Assembly: GCA_006384855.1 (NCBI GenBank)
Contig: VCJN01001734.1
Coordinates: 1-64,000 of the forward strand
DNA from: Tetraselmis striata
Lineage: Eukaryota; Chlorophyta; Chlorodendrophyceae; Chlorodendrales; Chlorodendraceae
DNA length: 64,000 bases
Reading direction: 5' to 3'
Shown here piece after piece: positions 45,938 to 56,615 of the stretch. Under the pieces are notes generated by a model. That model had not been told where the DNA came from. It was given only the letters and a program-made list of their open reading frames with translations, and did no database searches. The stretch's first letter is position 1; each line of letters begins with the position of its first letter. The position numbers and the translations under genes were made by a program.

Positions 45938-48900
45938 ATGGCGGCGGTCGAAAGCATGGCCTCTTCTCCAGGATCCGGCGCGTCGGACACTACAGTTACA
46001 TTACCGCTGTGTTCGTGCCGCAGCGGGTACTCGTGTGATTGCGACGCGCGTGCGAGTGATCGTAAGGAGCCTGAGAAAAGGAAGTACACGTGGGGCAAGG
46101 GCTCCGATGAGGTCGCCGAAAGCGATAATGGCAAGGTCTCGTCTCTGATCAGCAAGCGCACCTCTCGCGATTGTATCCGCCTCATGCTCGCCAAGGAGGC
46201 TAGCGAGCAGTCGCCATGCTGTTCGCGCAAGTGCGTGCACAAGCTATACACACAGTGCGGAGAGGCCCTCGTTGATGCAGTGTTGGACCGTGCGTTGACC
46301 GTATACTATGGCAATCAGAACCGCTCCTTTGACCGGCTCGCTCAGGTTCTCAGGGGTGGGTACGAGTCAGCATCCGACAAGTTCGATTACATGTTTGATC
46401 ACGGTGGCTACTTACGCTCTTTCGACCATCGGGGCCCCATCTACACGTGTGGGCGTGCGTGGGAGGCCTTGCATAAGGTCTCGAAACACAGACGTCTCGT
46501 GATCCAGCGGTCGGTGGTGGATAACGAACCCACGTACATCAGGCAGCGCAAGCAATACGAGAGCAGACAAACCGGACCGAGGGAGCATGTGCGCATGTTT
46601 CTCGAGCACTTCTTCTCGGATGACCTCGGTCACGTCGAGATCATGCCTTTTCATGACGGAAACAGCGAGACCTTCAAGAAGCACCTACCTCCCTGGATGA
46701 TCAAGATTTGCGTCTACTACTACTACAAGTCGTGGGCCGAGGACGACAACGCCATTCTCCGTGGTGAGGCCCATTTTGTCCCACTAATGACATACCGTTT
46801 TGTCCCGCTGACGACAGACCGTTTCGTCCCGCTGATGACAAACCGTTTCGTCCCACTGAGGACAAACCGTTTTGTCCCGCTGATGACATACCGTTTTGTC
46901 CCGCTCATGACAGACCGTTTTGTCCCGCTAATTACATACCGTTTTTGTCCCGCTGATGACAAACCGTTTCGTCCCACTGATGACAAACCGGTTCGTCCCG
47001 CTGATGACAAACCGTTTCGTCCCACTGATGACAAACCGTTTTGTCCCGCTGATGACATACCGTTTTGTCCCGCTGATGACAAACCGTTTCGTCCCACTGA
47101 TGACAAACCGTTTTGTCCCGCTAATTACAGACCGTTTTGTCCCACTGATGACAAACCGTTTCGTCCCACTGATAACAAACCGTTTCGTCCCACTGATGAC
47201 AGACCGTTTCGTCCCAATGATGACACACCGTTTCGTCCCTCCTTACAAACCGTTTCATCCCGCTATCGCCAGAACGTTTAGTCCCACCGACGCCGGACCG
47301 ATTTCGTCCCACTGATGACAGAACGTTTCGCACCGCTCATGGCATACCGTTTCGTCCCACCGACCACAAAAGTATTTGTCCCACATAATTAGCCGATATC
47401 GTCCCACTGCAGAGAGAACGTCTTGTCCCACTGCTGAGAGACGGTTTTGTCCCACTACTGACATACCGTTTCGTCACACTGATGACATATTGTTTCGCCA
47501 TGCTGATTACATAATTATTCACCCACTACCGATATAATCATTTCGACCACTTTAGACCGAACTTTTCTGTCTCGCATTATGAGACCTTATTTGTATACCG
47601 ACCTATCATGCCCATGCCCCTTTGTAGATTTGGCTACCGAGAGCGAAGTGAAGCTCGCATCGTTCGACACTTTCCGCCGGACTTGGAAGGAAGACTTCCC
47701 GGATGTCACCACGCCGAAGGTGAAGCGATTCAACCACTGTCCCATATGCGCGGCGGGCAAACCACTCAGAGACCAAGCTCGCGAGATTTGCACAAAGGAC
47801 ATGACGCCAGAGGAACGTCAAGTGCACCGTCAACATCAGCAGCTGGTGAGGCGTCATGTCAGAGCTGAGCAAAAGGTACACCTCGAGAGAGTGCGCAAGG
47901 AACGAAGGGATCTGAACAACGCCGTCTTCCAGTCGCGCCTTGGCCATGGAAACTTCTTCTTCTTCGAAATTGATAGCATGGACTCCGCAAAGACCCTGCT
48001 GCCTCACTGGGTTCGCATCCCCAAGACTGTGAAGCCCGACATGCTCCTCAAGTACCACCTCACCTGTGTGAAGTACGACGGATACCGCCCGGACGACATC
48101 TACTACTACAGCAACACCATCCCCCACGATTCGTCCACGACGTGCACTCTGATATGGATCACGATCATGAAGGTGAGCTCGTTAGCCTCCCGATAGGTTC
48201 GCCGCGGTTGTCCGGTAGCCATGGACTGATGAAATATTGTCTGCGATGCAGGAAATTCAACACCGTGGTAGAAAGATTCCGTACATCTGAATCCAGATGG
48301 ACAACACCGTCAGGGAGAACAAGAATAGGAACGTGGCGGCCCTCTGCAATTGGCTTGTGTCTATCGGCATCTGCGACGTCATTCATTTGGTCTTCTTGCC
48401 TGTCGGGCACACTCACGAACGGGTTGACCAGATCTTCAGCCGCGTCAGTCTTGCGCTATCTCGCTCTCTCGCTAGCTCCGCCTACACAATCGAGGCCTTT
48501 CTTGACTTGGTGGCGAAGGCATTCTCGCCCACTCCGGAGATTGCTGAGCTCTCATTCTCCCTCGACTTCTCTGAGTGGTTAAGGCCCCATTTCCAAGACC
48601 ACATTCAGGACATCAGTAAGCCGCACAAATTCGAGTTCACCCGTGACGACGCCGCCGCGTCTGGCGGCTCGTTGCGCACCGCCTTGTGGTCCAACACACC
48701 GCTTTCTGAGCCCGTGCAGATCTTGAAGAGCGCGCCAACTGGGACGCCCGAGATTCGTGCGGGCCGGCCCCTTTTGTACGCTCTCTGCGACAAAAAGAAG
48801 CCCGACGCGGTGAAGGTCCAGAGGTACTTGGATGATTTCAAGAAGGTCAGGTCGTACATCACGGACCTGGCGGTACAGTGGCACTTCTTCCCAGTCGAGC

Positions 48901-49911
48901 GCGAGAGCTGGAAGAATCTGCTCGACGACTTGGATGAGATGCAAACTGCTCCTTCGGCAGCTTTCTCCGGGTTCTGGCCGCAACGGAAAGAGGACGTTGA
49001 CGACTTCTTGCGCGAGCACGGGCAAACCGCGCATGCTGAGGCACGTCACACGATGGCTACCAATGCAGACCTCAACAATGCCGAAGCCGCTCGCGTTGAA
49101 GCCGAGGTTCGTGCTCAAGTGCTTCAAGATGACAGCGCCTTCCGGGGAGTTCACGCCGGCGCCAAGGAGAGGCTTCATGACAACACATCGCCCAGCGATG
49201 CAAAGGGCTCGAACCTCGCTCGTTGTCATCGACGTCTCCGATGTGAGTCCCATTGTTTGTCATTTTTGTCCTTTACGGGACAAAACAATTTGGTTCATCT
49301 ACCTTGCTTGTTAATTTGTCCCAACTGGGACAAAAATGGCGTGGCCTCTCGCTCGGGACTAACATAGCTCGCGGTCTTGGTCATCGTTAGGTGCATGAGG
49401 AAGACAAGTGTCCTGAAACTCTTGGTGATTGGGAGTCGAGATTCGTCATCGGGCTTGTGAAGTCGCGCGGGACTACCGAAGACACGTTGACGTGGCCGTA
49501 TACGAGCCCTTCCATGCCGATGCAAAGGGCAAACCCCTCATGCCCCTATGGTTGTACGCGCAGACAAAAGGAGGGAAGAAGCCAGTTGACACAAGCTGGG
49601 AGAAGTGCCTGACGCTTCCTTGGAAGCTTGTTGAAGCCGTCCCCCTATCGTACGCGAAGGCCATCCACGACGCGTCGGGAAGTCGAGAGGTGTTCAACGA
49701 GGACGGCACCATGGTCAGAAAGAAGTGGTACGGTAAAAGCGTCCAAGTCGTGAAGACATATGCGCAAACTGGGTGGCAAATCAGCCAGCCACGAAACAAC
49801 TGCGTCCACGTCATGTCAACCACCCCAGCGCAACGCAAACCCGGCGGAGTCGTCAAGTTTAACGCAGCCACGAAGAAGGACTTGCTTGAGTTGGGGATGC
49901 TCAACGAATAA
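45938..49911 (+). CDS. DUF7869-like transposon protein
   Basis: Exons 45938-46763, 47628-48172, 48252-49242 and 49391-49911. Exon 1 has a Cys-rich start (CSCRSGYSCDCD) and the block CSRKCVHKLYTQCGEALVDA. Exon 2 carries FNHCPICAAGKPLRDQA, a charged helical stretch, FFFEIDSMDSAKTLLPHWVR and DDIYYYSNTIPHDSS. Exon 3 has QMDNTVRENKNRNVAALCNW and FLPVGHTHERVDQIFSRVSL. The D-N-ENKN and GHTHE-VD-FS pair is the hallmark of DUF7869-type transposon proteins, probably an RNase-H-like fold. The C-terminal exon (FVIGLVKS, then PLMPLWLYAQTKGGKKPVDT) is unrecognised. An in-frame TGA lies at 48288-48290, and frame changes near 49100-49200 and 49480 are needed. It may be the element's transposase. Intron 1 holds array 3. 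Confidence 0.65.
46770..47500. repeat. 24-bp repeat array 3 (about 30 units, degenerate end)
   Basis: Same unit as arrays 1 and 2, with many TTTTGTCCCGCTGATGACA variants. It decays after about 47250. Wholly in intron 1 of the plus-strand gene. Confidence 0.9.
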
Positions 49912-50010
49912 ACTATCAGCAACGTCTTGTGGCTAGCTAGCCGCTGGATGTAATAATCATAATAAATATTGATTTCATTGCCTCATCTTGTCCCATTTTG
50001 GACAAAATGC
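49255..50010. repeat. GGGACAAA palindromes near the right end
   Basis: tttgtcccaactgggacaaa at about 49314-49334 is a near-perfect palindrome. Related words are tttgtcctttacgggacaaa at about 49264 and cttgtcccattttggacaaa at about 49986. They match the left subterminal repeat and resemble the 24-bp unit (cgtcccactgatgacaaa). The first two lie in the last intron of the plus gene, the third beyond its stop. Confidence 0.7.
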
Positions 50011-50174
50011 TCCAAAACCAACATTGGATATGCGTCGCGGCTGGCCTTCATGCTGTTGAATGCTGCACTGCACCCAAGGTCTACAAACCCAAGCTACATC
50101 ACCAGTGAGTCTTAAGTACTGATACTTGACCCGGGAACTAGGGTATAAACAAACCCTACGGTGCAAAATGAATT

Positions 50175-50204
50175 CCACGGTGCAAAATAGGTTAAATTAC
50201 TATT
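50175..50204. repeat. Right terminal inverted repeat
   Basis: Inverted partner of 38062-38092, followed by GCA at 50205-50207. A second, weaker copy of acggtgcaaaat lies just inside at about 50158. Confidence 0.75.
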
Positions 50205-51690
50205 GCATGATATAGCAACACTGGGGTACGAACCTAATGGCAAATATCCAGCAATGAAGAATATGTTTTGCTCTAGTGCATCTCCACCCCATCTCCACAT
50301 GAATCATACAACCCATGGTCTTTGTGAAAGAACTGCCCGTTGGCGAAAGCATCCATGGCCTTGCATGCTTCAGAGTTCCAAAACCCATTGATGTATTGGT
50401 CTATGCATGTGCCTCTACGCAGAGCCCATTTCTCATCCAAAAGAATTGCTTGACCAACTGCAACGTGTTTCGTGCCACAGCAACAATAATAGCTCAATTA
50501 CGCTATGCGCTGCTAACGATGCTGACGAGGGGGGGCAAACGGAAAGGGGGGGGGGGGGGGGCGCATCACCTCACAAACGTTGCAGTCGTAGAAAAGTTTG
50601 CGCGGTTGAGGCGTGGCGGGGCGCCGGTGGCGCATTGACTCGGGTGTCCAGCGTGTCAATTTGCAGCGAGGGCAGCGTTCATCGTAGGTCATGTCACCAT
50701 CTAGGGAGTGGTCGTACCGATGCTCGTCGCACGGGCAGCAGTGAACGATGTCATTCTTGATGTCCGGGACGTTCAGGCATTGCTCCACATGGTACCACGT
50801 CTCGGTAAGCTCCGACCCGTCCTTCGGTAGAATGTGTTTCTTCAGCAGCTTCGACAGCCTCGATCTCAAACGCAGCCGCCGTCTTGATGTTATGCTTCAG
50901 CTCCCACTCGCAGAGATTGAGTGCGGCCTCCATCAGGGTGGCGTCGGCACCGGTGTACAATTGACGGCGTCTATTGCGAAGAGGGTCGAGAAGCATGTGT
51001 TAGCAACGGACTAGTAGGCACCACACAAGGGGGGAGGGGGAGTCGACACGATACATGCTCACCTCTTCCCGTCGTCGTACTTCCCTCGAGCGCTGCTGGT
51101 CCCGGTATTGAAGTCATACCTCGCGCCATCGCTGAAGTCTCCTTCACCGTCTATGTCGTTGCGGTTGTTGTTAGAGGGGTTGCCTTCCACAACCCCCGCG
51201 ACAATGCCTTCGGCGACGCTATCGGCGTCGCTGTCGGCGTCGAGAAGTTCGCGTAGCTCATGTCAGGTGCACATGCGCACAAGCATCTAAAGGAACGCGC
51301 GTGTAATAATGAAGCACATCAAATCATCGTTTGCACGGTGCCAGTGCGATACTCTCACCCCATGCAGCAACTACATCGCGCTTGGCCGCGCGCGATAGGA
51401 ACCGGAGCTGCGTATCAGTAGGAGCGGACAACTTGGCGACGAGTGCGAGCAGAACTGTTAAGGTAGGATGAGTACGGGTTGCACGCGCGGGCGTGCAAGC
51501 GCGCCGCGTACAGACAAGTGAAGTACGGCACGTTTTACGCGACGCGACGGTAACCATGCACTTATTGTACTGACGGTGTACATTACGAGTGGTGGACACG
51601 TGGCGCCGCACGACGACGGCACTGCATGGCCGCTTCCGTCACCAACGGCGGTCGTCTTGACATCTTGCCGGAGCAGCGGCACCGGAAACG
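50205..51690 (-). pseudogene. CACTA/tnp2-like transposase, N-terminal part
   Basis: Minus-strand exons in the order expected before the part at 36209-38061. Near 51600 lies a finger-like RRHVSTTRNVHRQY. Further exons have DFNTGTSSARGKYDDGKR up to donor 51062 (GAAGAG|GTGAGC), then from 50970 RQLYTGADATLMEAALNLCE and ELKHNIKT. After a frame change comes LTETWYHVEQCLNVPD with Cys pairs (CCPCDEH, ERCPRCKLTRW). HKDHGLYDSCGDGVEMH ends at a TAG (50273-50275), beyond which SKTYSSLLDIC continues the frame to the 12-kb insertion. A 16-nt poly(G) at 50546-50561 lies inside. Decayed. Confidence 0.6.
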
Positions 51691-54640
51691 AATGGCATGT
51701 TTGTTGTCTGAGTCTAAACCTCTAAGACTGTCGAACTGGTTTCGGAGCACAACGCTTGCCACTTATTGGCAGCATTATACGGTACATATACCCGTAGTCG
51801 CAGGTACACATCGTACTAATACTCGTACACATTGAACATGTACTAACTCGTAGGTAGTATACCGTACTCGTATAATTGTCACATTTTTAAGATGGCCCGG
51901 CCGCGGACCTTTCCGCGGCGAGCATCAGCCCCTAACGCGACCAACCATCAGCCCGCATTAGTATGGGATAATTATTTCGGCTAGTATACACCTTCTTGTG
52001 GCCCATGGTGGCGGGTGGGGGTCTCAATGACGTTGAGCGTGACTAGCTTGCGCATGGGTCGAAACTTAGGGCATCCTACATAGATTATCACCAAGTGCCA
52101 CACCCACCGCTGCGGCGATCCAATTGACCTAGAGTATGACCACCTAGACATGGCCCATGCCTAGGGATGGGCCGAGCGGGGGCTGTGCCAAATGCCTGGC
52201 GTCACGGCAACATAGGGTCTACGTGGGGGCAGCATTACATGTGTCGAAAACATGGCGTTTTCTCGCTACTACCTACGAGTACCAATGCTACTTCTACGGG
52301 CCGCACATGGTAGGTACAAGGAGCGGATTTCAAGAACAAAATTTATGGAACAAACACGATATATGATCTCAGAAGCACAATTGAAACTTGGCGAATATTA
52401 GGTTCCGGACATACATGTAGAAAATCACAATTATTCAATTCTTCGGCGCAGCTCTAGGCCTAGAGGAAGGTAAGCGGCTCGTCGCAAAACACCTCACAAA
52501 CCACAGTCACAGTGCGCGTCATCAATTGACGTGGCGGTATCGGAGAAACGCCGTCAAACTTGTCCCGTGGAGGCTTCAAGTGATAAGTGGTAGTGGTTTT
52601 GATGGGGTGCTCACTAGCACAAGTGGTAGTGGTTTAGGTGGGGTGCGCGCTAGAACAAAAATGAAGGTATTCTCTGTATTGTCCTCCTATTTTCTCTGTA
52701 TTGTCATCCGTATGCCCGAACTTGAAGGTGAACGGGTGCCGACGCGAATGCAAGGGCCGTTCTATACAATATGTTGGATGTCCTTTTTCGCGGATGTTGG
52801 AAGAATCTACGGCTGCCATTTAATCGCGGCCATCGCATTCGACATGATAATGGATATCCTCCGATGGCGCGTCGGAAAGTTTCTCTGCTCGCGCTCTCTT
52901 GTGTTGGAGCACATATAAGGCGTAGTTGTCGGAAGATGAACGTACCATTACCGTACCATAAAGGTTCCGCGGGCATCTCCATGCAAGGACCCGTGGTCCA
53001 TACCATCCCACCGCGCATTACCCATGTGCCCCCACGGCGACGGATCTGTCACGGGGGAGGGGGCGGGGGTGGGGAGGTCTTGTACATGGTCGGCATGAAT
53101 GGCACATGTTGCGGGTGGCCAGTTGGCTTCGCTTGTAGCGGGAGGCGCAGCGACCACGACCGCCCGACATGTACTGAGATCCGCCACCGTGAGTCTTGCT
53201 TGAAGCGGCGTGGACCACGTCACCGACGATGGACAAGCGAGCGTTGCGCGGTGTCGTGTCGGGGATGGTCTATACGGGTCGCTCTTCTCGGAGGTCGTGG
53301 TGGATCGAGACAAATGGTCATCAAACTAGCATATTGTATAGACAGTGTTCCTAAAACTCAGGACACATGGTGGTTCCTAATCCTAACATGCTTCTTGGGA
53401 CCGTTCGCCCGACACATTTTGCCCGACTCGTGTTCACCGGTCGTCAGACACATTTCCCTCGGTTAAACGGACGTTGTCATTCAAGATCTCGAGATTTCGA
53501 GTCAATGGCTGGAAACAATATACGTATCTTCTGAAATAGAGTCCGAAATAGAGTCTTCCGATATCCGCCAAATCCGACATCCGCCACCTTGCATATAACG
53601 AGCATGACCCAAGATTGCAAGATCTCAACCGTCCGCTTGACCGACGGAAATGTGTGTGAAGACCGTTGTATGCGAGTCGGGCAACAGGTCGCCTTCGGCG
53701 TCTCGGGTTTCGCATTTGGCTCGGACTTGTGCTTCCGGCCGGAGTAGCCCGGCTTGCGTGCGTATGTTGGCGGGTGATGGCACGGGCGGCGGTGATGAAG
53801 GGGGGGGGGGGGGGGGGGAATGCATGGGGGTCGAGCAAGGCACGTCGGCTAGGGGCACCATGTCGGGGACTTGCCGACCATACGGGGCTTGGCGTCGGTG
53901 AGGTTTAGCAGCTCGGCTCCGTGGACAGCCAACCACCGGGGTGCGCGGTCGTCATGATCCGTCGTCCGAGGGAGGGGGAGGCGGCGGGGGTGTGGGGGTT
54001 GCGGTGTCGTGTCGTCGCCTCGTGGTGGGGGGGGGGGGGGGGAGGGGGGGGAGTCATGAGGGGCGGGGAATCTGTTGTTGTATAGCAATGGGCGGCTTGT
54101 TGTTTCACCGCTGGCTGACAAACGGTTGCCAGTGGCTGGCGAGGTGCTGGTTGAACCTAAGAGATCACCAACCCGTAGTATCCGCACTACCGGCGTAGAC
54201 GCCGGTGGCGCCGTAACTCCGCTCACTGCACATGTCCACCTTGCTCGCTGCCCTCCCACGCCATGTCGCCGGGTCGCGATTGCGCCGCTCGGACCGCGCC
54301 CTTCGCCGCGTAATCCGCGTTTCTCCCGCCTCATGATTCCCGCCGCGCCGTGCCCGCTCCGCCGCTCCCGCGCGGCCATGTCGCCGCCGCGTCCCTTGTA
54401 GGACTCGCATGTGGGCAAATATTGGGGAGGTTCGGGTTAAAGTAGCAATATACTTGTGCCAGATGGTTTGAAGCCGTTACTTATCCAAATGGCCTCAGAC
54501 TTGTTGCGCCCGAAAGCCCACCTGTTGAGAACCATCCTGTCCGTTGGGATTGTCGAAAGGGGGCCACAGCTGCTCTGGACAAAAATGCAAACTAGAGGTC
54601 CTTTTTCGATTTGTGCCAGGCGCTGACCGATTTGATTAAA
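51691..54640. other. Intergenic, no gene recognised
   Basis: Open frames are present on both strands but none has family character. Seen are a 37-bp direct repeat at about 52583-52657 (agtggtagtggttt, then gtggggtgc), and poly(G) at 53800-53818 (19 nt) and 54027-54042 (16 nt) amid G-rich low-complexity DNA. Confidence 0.5.
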
Positions 54641-54768
54641 ATAGTTGAACGAAGTTCACCCGACAAATAAACTAAGTTTTACGGGGCGCCGATGCGCCGA
54701 CACCCGGCGCCACCCTGGACCACCATCTTTAGCACTGCCGACAAAACTTGTTTGTCACTCACCGCTCG

Positions 54769-55330
54769 TCACCGAGAGGCGCCTTCGCCCAGCGTTGCTA
54801 GCGCCGGATAGCAGCCCCAGTACGTACCATACGCTGGACGGTCGCGGTAGCTGCTGCACTCGAACGGGCCCGCATCGGATCGATATGCTAAGAGCGTGGA
54901 GGATATGAAGGCCCAATCTTGGTGCATGTTGCACCTGTGGGCCTTCGAATGCTTCTTCATCTTCTCAACCTCGGACATGCCGACCTTGCAGTAATAACTG
55001 TACTGCTCCCATATTTCCGCGCAAACTTGCAGCACAGGTCGAGCGTCAAATAATAGTCGGTGCCCATAACTTTTAGGATGTTGTCGTGCATGTCCTTGAG
55101 TTTGCAATTGTTGATCTTTCGAAACTTCAGCTTTGCAGCCCTCCTGTCATATTCGCCTCACTTACCCACCAGCTCAGGGTGCCCTTTACGGCTCATGAGT
55201 AGGATGTGTTCACGCTTGTGCACGACCTTTTGCTGAGCTGTCTTCTCTACGGAAGTCCTCCAACTACGCGAGTAGCGTCTGCGCACTTTCCGGCTTGAGT
55301 CCGTCCTTCCACAGACCTCTTTCCCACAAT
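54769..55330 (-). pseudogene. Coding remnant of unknown family
   Basis: Two adjoining minus-strand frames read like one protein with a frameshift near 55030. The upstream part contains KTAQQKVVHKREHILLMSRK, then (after a TGA) YDRRAAKLKFRKINNCKLKD and GTDYYLTLDLCCKFARKYGS. The downstream part contains GMSEVEKMKKHSKAHRC and HQDWAFISSTLLAYRSDAGP followed by SSYRDRPAYGTYWGCYPALA. The style resembles other mobile-element genes in the window, but I do not recognise the family. Confidence 0.4.
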
Positions 55331-56155
55331 ATTTGCTTTATTCCCTTGTTCTTCCTCAGATGCCCATGAGTAACCACCACCACCTCTTATTTTGCGTTGG
55401 TGCCCGTGACATCGCATGCATGAGCATCGGGCTGGTACCATGGGGGTGGGGGAAGGGGGGCACCATCAGTTGGCTCCATGAAGACGAAGTGCTGCACCTG
55501 CCCGGCGTAGACACGGCAGTCATGAGAGTGGATTGCTCCATCCGCCCCTACGAACACATATTGCACATGCTTGAGTTCGTGTCAAGTCATGCCATTGTCC
55601 TAGCCTGCAAAAGGCATATAGAATTTGGGGGCATGCATGTGTTCTTCTCTCACATGTGCTTGTATGAGCAACGCAATATGAAGTGGCAATCGAGCTAGCG
55701 GGACGACAACAGGCACGCGCTCAACCTTATCGTGTTGCTGCAATCCTGAGGGGATGTCGGGGGCGGCACTTGGGATGGGAGACGGGCCGCGATCCCGCTT
55801 ATGCGGTCGCCCCGCGCGGTGCTTGCGCTTTGTGGGTGTTTCCGATGGTCATGCCATGACGCGCAAGCACCTCACACGGAAAAAGCGCAACGGCGACTGC
55901 GACGGCAATGCGTGCTCGCCACCAAGCCACGGTAGGCGTGTTCGGACTACGTTGCTGGATGGGTCACACTCTGTGTCGAGTGTCACGGGTGAGGTAAAGG
56001 CAAGAAGTTGGCGTGCTTGTGCATGTGGCGAGTGTGACGTCGACCTGTCAGCCCGGGAGTTGTTATTTAAGTTGCGAGCGCTGATGACGCGTCGGAGCGC
56101 GCTGTGCGCGCAATAATCCGGCATACTAGATTACTAATAACATACTAGGCTATAC
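55331..56155. other. Intergenic or unrecognised frames
   Basis: A 121-codon frame at 55333-55698 (+) and a 120-codon frame at 55754-56116 (+) exist, but neither shows known motifs or convincing composition. Confidence 0.35.
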
Positions 56156-56351
56156 GTGCAGCTAAAATGCATCTTCCACAAGATTTTTGGTAGAATCAAA
56201 AAAGTTTTGAGAAAGAACTGTCAGACTGAAGTAAAAATCTACTACCTAACTCCTCGACAGGTACTAAATTATTACTAGGGGTTGACACTTCTTTCTCAAA
56301 ATATTTTTTTATTGTACTAAAATTCTTGTGGAAGATGCTTTTTATCTGCAC
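56156..56351. mobile_element. Foldback MITE, 196 bp
   Basis: Imperfect terminal inverted repeats of about 62 bp: gtgcagctaaaatgcatctt at 56156 pairs with the complement of the end at 56351 (gtgcagataaaaagcatctt). The arms run inward to gttttgagaaagaa. The sequence is AT-rich and has no coding capacity. A target duplication is unclear (tatac and atata). Confidence 0.75.
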
Positions 56352-56615
56352 ATATAACCCCAAAGCACCTTATTATGCATTGGCCAACAGATAATACGAG
56401 AACATTTGCACTTGTTGCTTTGCGAGTTTTGCGTTCTACCAAAATTATGCTTGTAGCTCTCAGGAATCTGGTCTCAGATTCTCATTTGGACATTATATGA
56501 AACGAGAACAATTTGGCACATGTGTATTGCCATTATAAGTCGAAACTCCCCTGCAGTAGGAAAACAATAGCTGGTCCATTAGTCCTCGTATCCGAATTCT
56601 CGTCCCGGAAACTAA

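Larger units (their letters stand above)
38062..50204. mobile_element. 12.1-kb TIR element with divergent gene pair
   Basis: The left end (from 38062) and right end (to 50204) carry inverted repeats. The core AACCTATTTTGC(C/A)CCG(A/T)GG is at 38074-38092 and, inverted, at 50175-50193 (17 of 19 identical). The similarity continues outward through AGTAAT, and inward a TAGGGTTTG box is shared. GCA flanks both sides (38059-38061 and 50205-50207). The element splits a CACTA-type transposase gene; leaving it out with one GCA restores one frame. It carries a minus gene with a degenerate DNA-methylase domain (38408-45397), a plus gene of DUF7869 type (45938-49911), three intronic arrays of a 24-bp repeat and subterminal GGGACAAA palindromes. 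The superfamily is not recognised. Confidence 0.75.
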
